Positions 11,283 to 23,266 are shown, counted from the first letter of the stretch. The stretch: DNA of 64,000 bases from Vicia villosa (GCF_029867415.1 NC_081185.1:82344469-82408468); one strand, 5' to 3'. Program-made: numbers and translations. The notes: generated from the sequence alone by a model not told the origin.

Positions 11283-14200
11283 ATGGGAGTGATCAAGGAT
11301 GGCACAATCTCCGGGGTCCTACCGGAGCCTCATGGATTTCTTGTCCACTATCCTGGTTATCCATCCTCCACCTCCCGTGCTCTTGACACACTGGGTGGAA
11401 CTCAGGGCATCCTTAAGGTACTTCGCAAGTTTTGTTGAAAGATATTATGATTCACATTTTTTTTATATGTTGTGTATAATTATGGCCATGTTTGTAATCT
11501 GTAGGCTCGCAGTTCACAATCAAACAGATTGGAGCTTAGATTCCGCCCTGAAGACCCGTGGTCTCATCCTGCATTCGGGGAGCGTCGTTCCACTAATGCT
11601 TTGCTTTTGAAAATATCCAAGAAAAAAATTTCTGATGATGATGGTGCGGAAGCTTCTAATAGCATGTGTGGAATGGAGGATGGGATGCAAGAAAGTCGTG
11701 TAGAAAGTGAGGACGAAGCTGCGGATAAAGTAGATGAAAAGGAAAATCTTTGTGCTGATATTGTTGCTCATGTTCCCGAGGCTTATTTCTTTGAAGGTTA
11801 GAATTTAGAAACTTGAAATGGAGTTGATTTTGGTGATTTGATGCACTAGATTGATTACCTTTGTGAACCTCCTGAACGAATTTATGTTTTTTATTTTTGC
11901 CAATTACGAAGGAATGGTAGACTACCAGTATGTTGTTCCTGTCCACGCGGATGTTGCAAAGAGGAAGAAGAGAAATTGGTCAGAACCAGAAGAAACAGGC
12001 TTAGGTGATTATTTTGTTTCATTGTTTCTGTTTCCTTGACTTAATTTTTGAAGTGTGTTTAATCACAATTTTATGAAGCTAGTGATTTGTGTTTGTATTG
12101 TCTCTTAGCTAAGGGCAGTCAGATAGATGTGGATCATGAAGACATTATGATCATAGTGCCTCCGATTTTTTCTCCAAAAGACATGCCAGAAAACTTGGTG
12201 TATGTTTCTCAAACTGTCATTTAGTGATCACTCACTTATTTAGAGAAAAATCATGGATGCTGATATACTGTTTAAATCATTTAATACCCATTCAAACTAT
12301 TCCAATTTTTAAATGATGGAAGAGTCGTCTTGCATACAGTCACATGCGTGTTCTATAGCTTGGGGTATTTAGATGGTTATGCTAGATTCTTAGCTATTGT
12401 ACTTAGATATTTTTGCCTTGTCTCTACACTGATGGGTGGTAGGTGATCATGAAGTTCTTAGTTGTACTATACTATGTTCAGTTATGTTATATTGTTATAT
12501 TAGTTATGCTTTATGTTGTAACATTTTCTTGGGTTACTACTAAAGTTTTGACTGGAAATTTCATCTTGCATTAACTCCACTTTTCAGTTTATATTTTTTT
12601 CCTATTTCAGCTTGAGACTACCTTCCATGCCAAGTTCAAAAAAGAAAGACGATCAAGAAATTGCACAGCCCCATTTTGAGGTAATTTAGCTCAAATTAAT
12701 ATTATAATAGGATGTTGTGCAGGCATAAAATTCAATCCTTTGGGTTATATAAAACACGGGCTGTAAGGCGGTACATATTTTTCATAGCTGGATGACAATC
12801 AAAATAGATTTTACTTTTACATAATTTCCATTTAGGTAGCATTGGTCATATTATATATACCTGGTGGGATAAGACATAGCTGTTTTTGTGGCATCAGTCA
12901 TGTAATATTTATAGAAAGAAAACTTACCTATTGCAATATTTTGCGCAGATCGACAGGGAGCCAGTTCTTGCACTTGATTTTCACATTAAAGATATCCTAT
13001 TGCAATATAATGTATTAAATGAGTTGCATGGCTGCTTTAGTTTCCATGCTAATAAATAAGATCTATTTCTCTCATCACAAGTTGTCCTGTCGTGGAATGT
13101 TCTATTCACTGCTTTCTGAACAGGAAAGAGATGGAGATTAAGCATAACGTTCTCTTCTGGAGTTCTAAGTAGTAACTCTTTGTTAGGTAATGGCTTATTG
13201 ATACATAAAGTTCATTACTTGGCATGTTTAGCTGATATTTTGGCACAAGATGATGAAGTGCTAGATTGCTACTAATTTTTTAATTTTCATTTCTATAAAC
13301 TGTCATGAGTTTTTGTGTTGATCTGTATTCACTTTGGAAAGGAAAATATATTTAAACATATTGCAACAAAGTTGCACTTTTGTGGTTTTGGTTTTACTTA
13401 ACTGTCTTACAAATTCCTAAAAAAGTGAATTGGGAGGAATACATACCACAAGGCTCAAATCATTGGGAGTCACAAATGGCCGTATCTAGATTGTTTGATG
13501 AGAAACCTATATGGTGCAAAAACTCACTTACTGAACGCCTGCTCGATAAGGGCTTAAGCTTTTCGCAAGGCATGATTAGAAGGTGACTTGTGCAAATTCT
13601 GCTGATTAGCTTTCAAATTTTCTAGAATTTAATTGCTTGACCTTGATAATAAGGTGATCTTCCAATTCCTCTGGCAGGCTTCTATCTAGAATTGCTTACT
13701 ACTTTTCGAGTGGACCATTTCTAAGGTTCTGGATAAAGAAAGGATATGATCCACGCAAAGATCCCGATTCTCGCATGTAAGACTTAGTCCTGATTTTTAA
13801 ATAATCCATTGGGTTTCACTTCAATCATACATTTGCACTCGAAGTGTTTGGGTCACATAATAAACAGATTAATATTTTAATAGACGATGTAGCATTAGCA
13901 AATATTGTCTGTTCTTAGTTTTATAGTTTCTACACACACGTACCATTGAATACTAAACCTACATGGCCACAATCCTAATATCTCTCATTGGAGTATATTT
14001 AAAATATTGAACTTGTTTAAATTTTTTGGTTTTGCAGTTATCAAAGAATTGATTATCGAGTACCAGTCCCATTGCGAAGTTACCTTGATAGTCACGTGGC
14101 CAATAAGTAAGTCATTGTGTTCAGTTGATTTCTTGCTTTACAGAGCAAACTAGTTAACTGTATTTTGGAAAGTAACTCTACATGGGTATATGCATAGGAA

Positions 14201-15510
14201 AGTAAATAAATATTAGCAATGTAAAGTAATACGTGTAATTAGACACTAGTCTAGAGAAATATATCTTGGAACCCATTACAATCTCAGTTAATTTTCTTTG
14301 CAGATTTCCAAGTTCATATAACAAAACTAGTTATTACCACTATGATTTCTATCGTACATTTTTTGTAGTGTTCTCATTTTATAAGGGTATCATTTCATGC
14401 AGATTGGAACATAGATGGAGCGATATATGTGCCTTCCGGACCTTCCCTTACAAGTTCCAGACATCTTTACAGTTCTTTGAGCTTGTTGATGATTATATTC
14501 AAGCTGAAATAAATAAGCCTCCAATGCAGAGAACTTGCACCGTAAGATTTTCCTTTGAATTATTATTATCTTCCGTTTTATGCCGGGCATATTCATTTGT
14601 TTTTAAATTTCATGTATTAATTTACTGTAAGAAATTCCATTAATTCTATTTTGGCAGTTCGAATCTGGGTGGTTCTCACTCCGAAAGATCAATTGTATTA
14701 GAAAACTTCTTATGGTGAGGTACCTATCAGTATTTCCCAAACCTGGCGCAGAGAGTTTACTCAAGGCTGCTACTTACAAGTTTGAGAAAATGAAGAGGGA
14801 GTGCAATAGGATCGCTATGAAGCTTGATGGAGTGGAATCCCAGCAAGCTAATACAGGTTATTTTACCTTCTTACTAAAAATTACTATATTGGCACGTTAA
14901 ATGAAATTTTTTGTTGAACCGACAACGAATGATAAAACCATTTGTATTTGAAACAAAGGCATGGAAGAAAGTGAAGAGCCCGACATTGTTGAGGATGAGG
15001 ACAGGGAGGCAGCTGAGGCTAATGATAGCGACGAAGAGGAATCGGAAGAAGAACTTGATCTGGTAATTCTTATCTATGTTTTTCAGATTTTTTTTTTGGT
15101 TTTCTTACAAGGGTTTGTTGTGATAGCAATGGTTTTTAAAAATGATAGTTTCTAATTTATGCTGTTGGCTTGTGTAGATCGGAGATACTGAAATGCCTCT
15201 GCCGTCTCCTTCTCGTATCCTTTTCTATTTGAACTAAGTTGTTTAATATTGTTTAATCATGTATCTTCATGAAATTTTGAATGCTAAGTTTATTGTAGGT
15301 TTTCTCAAATATAATGGAAACTTGAAAGGCCTGCTGGAACTTTGAATTCCTTAATAATTTTCAGGTCTCAATATTTCAATGACACACTTACAGGATCTGT
15401 TTGGTAGCTTTCCATCAGATGAAATTGACGGCAACAAAGCGCCGGAAAATGGTAGTGACGAAGAATACCAGATATACGAGGAAGATAGTGATAACTACTC
15501 AGAAGAATGA
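11283..15510 (+). CDS. TFIIIC subunit 5 (tau95/GTF3C5-like)
   Basis: Exons: 11283-11417, 11505-11796, 11912-12004, 12109-12199, 12611-12680, 12949-12991, 13411-13582, 13678-13776, 14038-14106, 14403-14541, 14658-14856, 14959-15062, 15178-15214, 15365-15510. The lengths sum to 1689 bases, 562 residues, and every junction keeps frame. The product is a general transcription factor IIIC subunit, which helps RNA polymerase III recognise tRNA-type promoters in the nucleus. The N-terminal part (YPGYPSS...LGG, LELRFRPEDP, residues 25-65) fits the tau95 dimerisation region. The conserved DNA-binding-side domain spans about residues 240-400 (PIWCKNSL, YYFSSGPFLRFW, GYDPRKDPDSR). Residues 469-500 and the C-terminus are strongly acidic, as in this family. 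Two introns have U12 signals. The start follows family usage; a leader intron may precede it. Confidence 0.92.
12992..13410 (+). other. U12-type AT-AC intron (intron 6 of TFIIIC5)
   Basis: The intron begins ATATCCTAT and ends in AC. Eight bases before the AC end is a TTACTTAAC branch site, close to the U12 consensus TTCCTTAAC. No GT-AG choice restores the frame as cleanly: joining 12991 to 13411 gives an uninterrupted HIKEIPKKVNW. Minor-spliceosome removal is inferred from these signals. Confidence 0.85.
15215..15364 (+). other. U12-type GT-AG intron (intron 13 of TFIIIC5)
   Basis: The donor GTATCCTTTT matches the U12 consensus for at least eight bases. The branch site TTCCTTAAT lies at 15347-15355, ten bases before the AG end. 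There is no polypyrimidine tract of ordinary length. Joining 15214 to 15365 keeps frame into the acidic C-terminus. Confidence 0.8.
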
Positions 15511-16996
15511 TTGCTGACTTTTAGAAACTAGAAGAAGTATCATACAATACAGATTCTTTCTGCAATTGTATATGGAGATTTAGATGTTTAGTTTAGAGGA
15601 CCATAAACATGTTTTTTGAGGCAAGCTTTAATGTTTGTTGAAGTTATATATGATGGTGGTAGATTATCTAGTTTCTTTTTAAATATTTTGGTTCTAAATT
15701 TTTTGTAGAGTTTTTAAGCTTAATGTAGTTTATAGGTCCCCTATAGAGTTTTGACTTAATTGTAGTCTCTAGTTTAATAGAAATTTCTTTTGTAGTGCAA
15801 TGGAATGAATGCCTTGTAGTCTAATAGAGATTTCTTCATAAGGTTGATTTTATTTTTGTAAGAATTAATTTTAGAATAAGGTTAATGTAAGAAATTAAAT
15901 TGATACTTATAATTTCAGGGATCAGATTTAATATTTTGCCAATTTCATTATTAACTGTGGTCATAATCGAGGTTGTTGGTGGTGACCAAAGTGATGTTTG
16001 ACGGTTGTCGGGTTAGAGATTATAGGTGGATAAAGCGGTAATAGAAAGTGATAGTCGGTGATAGTTGGTGGTGGACTGGTGGTCTGAGATGATCGTAGTA
16101 ATTGTCGATTGTGGTCAGAATATTGATCTGAGTGGTGGTTGGAAGAGTGGTTGATGATGGTTGGGTTGTTCATTACACTTCATGTAGTGTTCGTTAATTC
16201 AACATAAATTTAAAAGTGCTCTTTTACACTTTTCAAAGATTGAGATTCAGATGCATCTATTATAGATCAAATTTATTTATCCAAAAGATAACCTCATGCA
16301 AGTAAAAAATGTGTCCAAATTACGATACATATTCTGTTTTTATTGGGAGACAATTCCTATTGAATCTTTAGACTTTTACTATTATATTATATCTTAACTT
16401 AAACGATTAATATATATTTTTTGAATAAATATTAATAGTATATTTTAATATATTTAAAAAATAAAATTTATCTTATAGTCATGATTAGAGGGAGTATCAA
16501 AGAAATATATCTTGCTTGTACTACCATACTATTTTTAGAAATATATTATTGTTACCTGTAGCCTACTTTATTTTATTTTTATATCGGTATTTGAAGGAGT
16601 TGTTTACTACACCTCATGCTAGGAATAAATTCGTGCCCCATGCTAAGATTTCTTGTAGAATGACCATCTCAAGAGTGCCTTAGTGAAAATCTCTTCTATC
16701 TATGACATCTCTCCCAATAGCAACAATACATTGACATATAGTTAATACAGTCACGACACGGTCTACCATTGTCTATTCCTCTTTTAGTAACTTTTGGTGA
16801 GATGGCCTAGGGAAATCTCCTTAAGCTTTGTTGTCATATAAAGATGTAACACTCTATAAAATCATCGAGTATAACCGTATACCGTATTCAATGGACGAGG
16901 AGCTTTAACACTACGTACATTCTTAGACACCAAATGCTCATGGCAGTATGCAAATGTCACATCAATATCTCTACAGATGACAATGGCAGGAGCACT
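15511..16996. other. 3' flank of the TFIIIC5 gene and intergenic DNA
   Basis: The 3' untranslated region of the gene should occupy the first few hundred bases; no single poly(A) signal stands out. Further on the DNA is A/T-rich, with a GGTGGT-rich patch at 15970-16170. A segment ending GAGGGAGTA near 16495 looks like one end of a Stowaway-type MITE, but its partner was not found. 16570-16996 looks like a decayed element with no readable frame. Confidence 0.3.
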
Positions 16997-17420
16997 TGTA
17001 ACACCCTAAGACCCCTAAAACATTTTTATAAAAGAAACAATTATTTCTCCAAAACAGGTGTTACACATGCTCAACAAACATACTCTTTCAAATTAAAACG
17101 TAAATCATGCATCAGAACTTAACTTCAAACATACTTTAAAATTTTCTCGATGAAAATAAAATATTTGATTAAATAAATAATCCAAAACAACGACATCATA
17201 ACAACAAATAAAACGTCACAATCCTAGTGTTACAAATCAGAGCACCATCAACAACTAAATAATGCGGAAAAAGTAGTAAATAAATGAAAAGACCTCTACG
17301 CCATCCTCCAGCTCAACAAAAACTACTCCTCTACCAGATTATATGTACTCCAGCTACTATAAATAAAATAAACTAATATGAATTTAGTTAAAATTAGATA
17401 ATTAAAGTTGGGGTTTTACA
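16997..17420 (-). repeat. 3' LTR of the emptied element
   Basis: Minus strand from TGTAAAACCCC at 17420 to GGTGTTACA at 16997. It is 424 bases and lacks about 700 bases present in the partner LTR (between CTCCAG and the TTAGTTAAAATTAG end), so it has its own internal deletion. Confidence 0.8.
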
Positions 17421-17637
17421 ACTCTCCCCCACTTAAAAGGATTTTCTCCCTAAAAAATATCCTACTAAAACATCTCTGACTAAGACTCCCTTAACTGGTT
17501 TTCTAACTCCCATGTCACGCTACCCTCAACGGGTCCTCCCCCACTTGGTTCAATCTCACTCATGCTGGCTAACGGTTAGGGAAATGAGTATCGATAGTGT
17601 TTTACCCGAACAAACTAACCTGCTATGATATCAACTA
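17421..17637 (-). other. Residual internal region: polypurine tract and primer site
   Basis: Next to the 3' LTR is the minus-strand purine tract GTGGGGGAGAGT. Next to the 5' LTR is TTGATATCATAGCAGG, a worn version of the TTGGTATCAGAGC methionine-tRNA primer site. Nothing coding remains between them. Confidence 0.65.
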
Positions 17638-19828
17638 GGTAACACCCTAAAATCCAGAAAACATGTTTTAAAACATAAGCAATTATTTCTTAAAAACATG
17701 TGTTACATATGCTCAACAAACACACTCTTTAAAAATAAAACGTAAAACATACAGCGAAACTCAACTTCAAATATACTTTAAAATTTTCGATGATGAAATA
17801 AGATATTTAATTAAATAAGTAATCCAAAACAACATCATAACAACAAATAAAACATCTCAATCTCAGTGTTACAAGTCAAAGCACCATCAACAATTAAATA
17901 ATATGGAAAAACCAGTAAATAAATGTATTAGATCCATAGTTTTATGAGTGGCATAAATTTTGCTAAAACATGGTTCTTAACTGATGTTGAGCAAGATGTT
18001 ATGACATCTTGACCAACTATCATGGCAGGTTTTGCTGTCATGTGTTTCAGACAGATGTTGAGCCAGATGTCTTGACACCTTGTGCAGCAGACGCTGCTGT
18101 TATATCTCTAGACATATTTGATTTGTTTTTTGAGATTCCTTTTGGATATATCTCATTAATTTGTGCAGATCAAGGATATTTTATTAGGAAAATTTCATAT
18201 TTGATTTGGTTTCATTAAAAAGGATCTTGTAGATTTTTTAGGAAACTTTGAAGATTTGTTCCTATTTTTGTGTGAAGATCTTTTAGCTGATTGAAAAGTA
18301 GAAGATTGAGTTTGATTGGAGAGTCTAAATCTATAATTCAAGAGTCTATAAATAAGACTTTCTAAACCTAAACTAGTAAGCATTCAAAAATAGAAATAGT
18401 GGGTGAAAAATAAGGGTTTTGGGTTTTGGGAGTCTTTTAGAGTTTTTGTTGTTTTCTTTGTATAACACTGACGTATATTTTGATACATTTGAGGTAGACT
18501 GATTGTTCTCACTCATGAGCTATTAAGAAAAGTGTTGAGTATTGTTCTTAGTTAAAAGCTTTTAAGCAAAACTAAGTATTATTTATTGGAAATGTAATAT
18601 TCTGTTTGGTTCTTGTCACAGGTTTGTGACTGGTTTTATCACCGAGGTGATTGTGAGAAGTGATAGGGGGATCTCATATCTAGAGGGTTCTAGGTAGAAG
18701 TTGAACAAGGTAGTCATTAGGAGATAAGTTATAAACTGAGTTTGTTTAGACTTTGAACTGATACTATCATAGTGAATTTCCTTCCTGACTTGGTATCCCT
18801 TAGAGTAGGTGATGTTGCACAAAACTGAGTTAACAATTGATTGTGTCCTTTTACCTTCTACAATTTAATAATGCATAATTTCTATTTTGGTAAAAGTGTT
18901 TTCTGTCAGCAGATGATGTTATAACATCTTTCCTGACATTGTGTTTTGTGTTGAGACATCAGTCTTGACATCTGCATTGCACGTGCCAGAATTTCAAAAT
19001 GAAAAAGCCTGAACACCATCCTCCAACTCAACAATATTTATTCATCTATCAGAGTATTTGTACTCCAGGAGAGTGCAGAACGCCACAAACAAACAAACAG
19101 GGGTTTAAACAACAACAATTATACAATTTCATAACATATTAACGAGAATAAGAGAAACCTATCTATCGATGCCTCAGAGTTTTGCCCAAACCCTTTTTGG
19201 CTATAAACACAATGATCACAAACACACAAGGAGAAGAATAAGATAGAAGGTTAAGGATCTCTCACTCTTCGAGTGCCTAAACACCCATATGTAAAGAGTT
19301 TTCACCCCTTACCTAAAAAATTGTCGATATATGAAAATCTTGGCCATTTGGGACTTTTCCTCGCTCTCAAAGTTCCTCCGAGAGCTGCCTCTCTCTGCAT
19401 CTTTTTCAACGTTTGCATGTTTAATACAAAAGTCCTATCACTTTATCTATTTATTCTAATTTAATATTCTGGTTACTCCTCTCACCCCTCAACTCTTCTC
19501 ACACCCTTACTAAGCCTCTATTTCTATTATTTATTTATTTTAAATCAAATAATACTCTAAATTAATTAACATAATAATAATCTAATTATCCTAATAACTC
19601 GTTATCTCAATTAAAATAGTAATTCTATTATTTTCACTAAATGTCACCACACCCTTAGCTCTTTATTCAAAACATATCTCTCTCTCTCTAATTTTAAATA
19701 AAGTTCTAATTTCTCCCAGCTCTAAAATATCATCTTATTTTCATTATATTTCTAATATATAATTAAATTAAATTAAATTAACCAATATAAATTCAGTTAA
19801 AATTAGATAACTAAGTTGGGGTGTTACA
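17638..19828 (-). repeat. 5' LTR of the emptied element, interrupted
   Basis: It pairs with 16997-17420 on both sides of the insertion: 17638-17925 matches 16997-17291 and 19002-19060 matches 17293-17350. It begins TGTAACACCCC at 19828 (minus) and is about 1.1 kb without the insert. Its inner end has GG where TG is expected. Confidence 0.75.
17926..18996 (+). mobile_element. Solo LTR (1071 bp) with 5-bp duplication AAATG
   Basis: Flanked by AAATG at 17921-17925 and 18997-19001. The partner LTR has a single AAATG at this place, so the insertion is proved by comparison. Ends are TATTAGATCC (probably once TGTTAG) and TTTCA. A TATAAATAAG box at 18347-18356 marks its promoter on the plus strand. 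Repeated GATGTTGAGCAAGATGTT and GACATCTTGA motifs suggest a copia-type LTR. Confidence 0.85.
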
Positions 19829-20655
19829 ACACTAACTATGGGGTCGTTAGGTATACTATCCTGCAAATACCCAAATTTTTTGCAATACTCACTCAGGTAG
19901 AGGCAAGTACATAAATCAAAACTCACAAGCTAGCCATATAGAGTACTAGGATATCACCTCCAATGACTGTGTTTGATAATGCTTATCGTATAGTGTGAAA
20001 CTGTTATTGTTCACCAGGATTCGATCAAGAACAAGTTTGTACGGCTCGGTCAACGAATTACTCTTAAGTAGGTTAATTTAGCACGTACATGGAGAATTCT
20101 CAATGAAGTCTTCAAAACACCCCCAACTAGTGATACTTGGAAAATGTTGGGGGACCCATGTCTGAAAATGGTTTAGATAAAATATCAGTAAGTGTGTAAC
20201 ACAAGTATTATTAAATTAATATTAGTAAGGGTGTAAATAAATGACTTGAAATAGATAGTTTCTTCTTATCATTTGTCTCGTCTTCCATAAACAACCTTTA
20301 GCTAACTTGGAGTAGAGGTAAATAAAACAAGATGCTCCCCCAATTGTACTCGTGAATCCTCTTCAAATCCATGAAGTATTTAATGCTAACAACATTGACA
20401 TATATCACACTTTTATCCACGAATATGCCTGTGCTAATTAAAATCAGGAAGTATGTCCTAAATGATCTTACTCAATGATAAGTAATTTGTGCATCATCAC
20501 CTGCAACATCCATATCCATATTCAGGTGGTTAATATAATTTTCCAATAAAATTGAAAATCTAGCATGAAATCCCACGATGTCTTTTATCTCCCTTCAGGA
20601 TTTATCCAAATCAGCCCCTAATTATGTCACCATCATGCTGAATGCCTTGGTTATA
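19829..20655. other. Unassigned DNA, probable decayed coding remnants
   Basis: No intact frame. The right part (about 20140-20655) is probably the decayed continuation of the plant-mobile-domain fragment on the minus strand, judged by position only. Confidence 0.25.
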
Positions 20656-20880
20656 CTATTTCTGTTGGGATCTAACAATATTCTTGTGATAGAAAGATGT
20701 AGGAGACATGATTACATCATCAAGGGTAATAGTCATCTTACAAATTGAAATATGAAATGGTGATGTATTTGCGTTCCATCTCTTAACAATTGTAGACAAT
20801 AATTCATGGTCAATATAACCATATTTTGTCCTACTGAAGTCCTTCAACTTAGATAGCTCCAAGATAAATAACCCAACCAT
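20656..20880 (-). pseudogene. Plant mobile domain (MAIN-like) fragment
   Basis: A 74-codon frame with the layout of the plant mobile domain: a YGYIDHELLSTIVKRW segment, then TSPFHISICKMTITLDDV, which matches the family's 'W..e..tFhlp.gemtiTLeDv' core. The family is found in MAIN/MAIL proteins and in transposon-borne relatives. Usual proteins have several hundred residues, so this is a fragment; downstream frames are broken. Whether it came from a host gene or a transposon cannot be told. Confidence 0.6.
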
Positions 20881-21479
20881 ATTTGGTCAATTCAATGTCT
20901 CACAATACTGAAAAATAAATACACCAACATCAGATAGTTCAATTAATATAAATAAATGTTTACATGACTAATTAAACATTTATGCCACCTCTCCCTCACA
21001 CACGTGAAATGATGCAAGGTGTGAATATAGAGGAAGTGGTGAAATGTCTTTGAAGCCTTTCATAAAACTATCAGGTGCGTCAATATTATGCATGATTACA
21101 AGATGTAGATCATGTGCATATACACTAGCCTAAACGAGAGAAGCGAGTGCTCCATCATGAGTCAGAGATACATAATTACGGGAATATGATCCCTCTCTAC
21201 TACGAATAAGATATTTCATGATAAAAATTTCACTTCTACATACAAAAAAAAGGTATAACTCTTGAGCAAACCATATATTTTATTTTTTTGAAAAATATCA
21301 TATATTCCTTCGGTTGGTGTAAATAACCAAGGGTAAAACTAACTAAGGGACACACTTTGAGTCCCAGCAACTACAATTTAAGTTTTATTTATTTTTATAA
21401 TAACAACATTCTTTTTAATATATATTTTTTATTTAAAAGATTAGTACTCTATTGCTCTAGTTGCTTGTTTCCCCTACGT
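20881..21479. other. Intergenic, nothing recognised
   Basis: A/T-rich DNA without a frame that reads as protein and without clear terminal repeats. Confidence 0.3.
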
Positions 21480-22200
21480 GACCCTGCTTAGAGAAATTGT
21501 TGTCAAAATTGCCTTTTTTGAGCTAGGAAAAGAATAATGAAATTCTCGCACAGATCGGTCAATGAGTCAACACTCCCATCCAGTAGAGATTTGAACCATA
21601 GCCTAGCTGATCCTGTCAGTGTTGGTGCAAATAGTTTTCACTTTGCTACCATGTCAACATGGTAGTAATTCAAACGACCATCAACATGTTGCACGTGTTT
21701 GTTGAGATCTCATTTAATGTGATACTCCTTAAAATTCAAAAATTTCTCAAGCAATTTTGTTATCTGAATGTCACAAATGAGGGTGAAAAAAGGATGTTTT
21801 TGTTGGTTCTTCACCAGCAGTTTCTCTACTTGTTCCTTTAGGGGAATATAACTACCTCGGTCCCCTTCAATACTGCGATAAGGCGTTTGATATCTCTTTC
21901 TCTTTTGATGATTCAGAAATTTTAGATTCGTATCCCAACTTGATGCGGTCAGCTTACGGATGATAGTTTGACTTTTTCTAGAGGGTATTATGTTGCCTTT
22001 TGGATTCGTGTTATGTAGGATTTCTTCAAGATGAAGCAACCTTTCTTCCACTACTTGATTGTTTTTGTGACGAACTATGTTATACATATTGTTAAATAAT
22101 TTGCTTGCACCTTGTACTCCAAGATTGGCTTGTAATAATTGGAATCTAAGTAGCGTCTCTTATCTCGATACCATCAACAGGGCCAGAGGTCTGAGCGAAG
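21480..22200 (-). pseudogene. Ty3/gypsy gag remnant
   Basis: On the minus strand a 125-codon frame (21710-22087) is followed, after stops and frame changes, by a stretch at 21500-21690 that reads as a gag core (LFAPTLTGSARLWF and the following SLLDGSVDSL). This is the classic retrotransposon gag pattern of a short helical segment with A..WF..L. Several breaks make it non-functional. Confidence 0.55.
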
Positions 22201-22312
22201 GTTCACCTTGCTAGAGCTGTAGAACAAAAAATTGATCGGAGATTGGAGGTTGCAATATGCAACGTTGGACCTGATCTTCCGATGCTGTCAGAGATAGGTT
22301 GACCTACAATGT

Positions 22313-22525
22313 TAGCACTCAAACACTCAAATCAATATGTAAGTAAGATGAATGAATGAAGTTTGAACTTTAATTATACTTGGAAAATTGTGCAAACTTT
22401 CTTTATATATTAGAGCAGTTATAACAACCCGTTTATCATCAAGCAAGGGATACAGGGAGAAGTTGGATAGATCGTGGATTGAGGAATATGGACTAGCCTA
22501 TAATGACTCTCCTGACTTGCGAATG
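22313..22525 (-). repeat. Possible LTR of the gag remnant
   Basis: Upstream (minus strand) of the gag remnant there is a TATATAAAG box near 22405 and a GTGCTAACA end near 22313, an LTR-like order. No partner copy lies in the window. Confidence 0.3.
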
Positions 22526-22533
22526 ACTTAGAT

Positions 22534-23214
22534 TAGAGCTGTCAAAATGGGCTAGCCCATATGGGCCGGCCCGCCAGGCCCGAAAAATCATAGGGCTTAG
22601 ACCTTAAAATTAGAGCCCATATTTTTCAGGGCCTTTTTAGCCCAGCCCTGAAAAGCCCGCTACCCATTAGGGCTAGCCCATATGGGCCGTGGGTAGCCCA
22701 TCAAGCCCGCATAATTATAAATTTTAAAAAAATATATTAATATTTATATTATCTTACTCCAAATTAGCATATTGATTTTTTTTCACTTCACTAAATTTTA
22801 TCTTTATTTTATTCAATCTTTCTCTTTTTAATATTATACATTAATATAATCAACATTTTTATCGTATTATATTAGTTTTTTTTTTATAATAAATATTCAA
22901 GTATTATTTTATACAGTTTAGACATATATTGTATTTAGAAACACATTATAGTATTTATAAGAGATAATATAGTACTTAAAAATGTATTATGTTTAAAATA
23001 ACATAATTTTTAATTTTATTTATAATAATTATTATGGAGTTTTTATTTTGATATTTTTAAATAAAAAAGCCCATTTAGGGCCGGGTAGCCCGAAGCCCAT
23101 CTAGGGCCGAGCTCGGGTAGTAAATCTCGAGCCCATATTATACAGGGCCTTTTTGGCCCAGTCCTGAAAAGCCCAAGGCCCGCTAGGGCCGGGTAGCCCA
23201 TATTGATAGTTCTA
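22534..23214. mobile_element. Non-autonomous hAT-type MITE, 681 bp
   Basis: Perfect 8-base duplication ACTTAGAT at 22526-22533 and 23215-23222. The terminal inverted repeats TAGAGCTGTCAAAATGGGC and (reverse complement of the right end) TAGAACTATCAATATGGGC agree at 16 of 19 positions. Both arms are rich in GGGCC/GCCCA words over about 130 bases and surround an A/T-rich middle with no coding capacity. An 8-base duplication is the hAT hallmark. Confidence 0.88.
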
Positions 23215-23266
23215 ACTTAGATAATTATTGCATTCTCTGGGCTGCGTTCATTGGGCCTTATAGTCG

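Larger units (their letters stand above)
16997..19828 (-). mobile_element. Nearly empty Ty3/gypsy element, two LTRs and 217 bp between
   Basis: Two related LTRs lie in the same orientation, each starting TGTAAmACCCC on the minus strand, with only 217 bases of internal DNA. The outer flanks are GCACT (16992-16996) and ACACT (19829-19833), a 5-base duplication with one change. The internal protein-coding region has been deleted. A solo LTR sits in the right-hand LTR. Confidence 0.8.

Noticed and set aside
13380..13586. Separate short gene starting at 13380
   Set aside because: It is exon 7 of the TFIIIC5 gene with part of intron 6 read through.
16381..16495. Stowaway MITE
   Set aside because: One end resembles GGGAGTA but no inverted partner or TA duplication was found.
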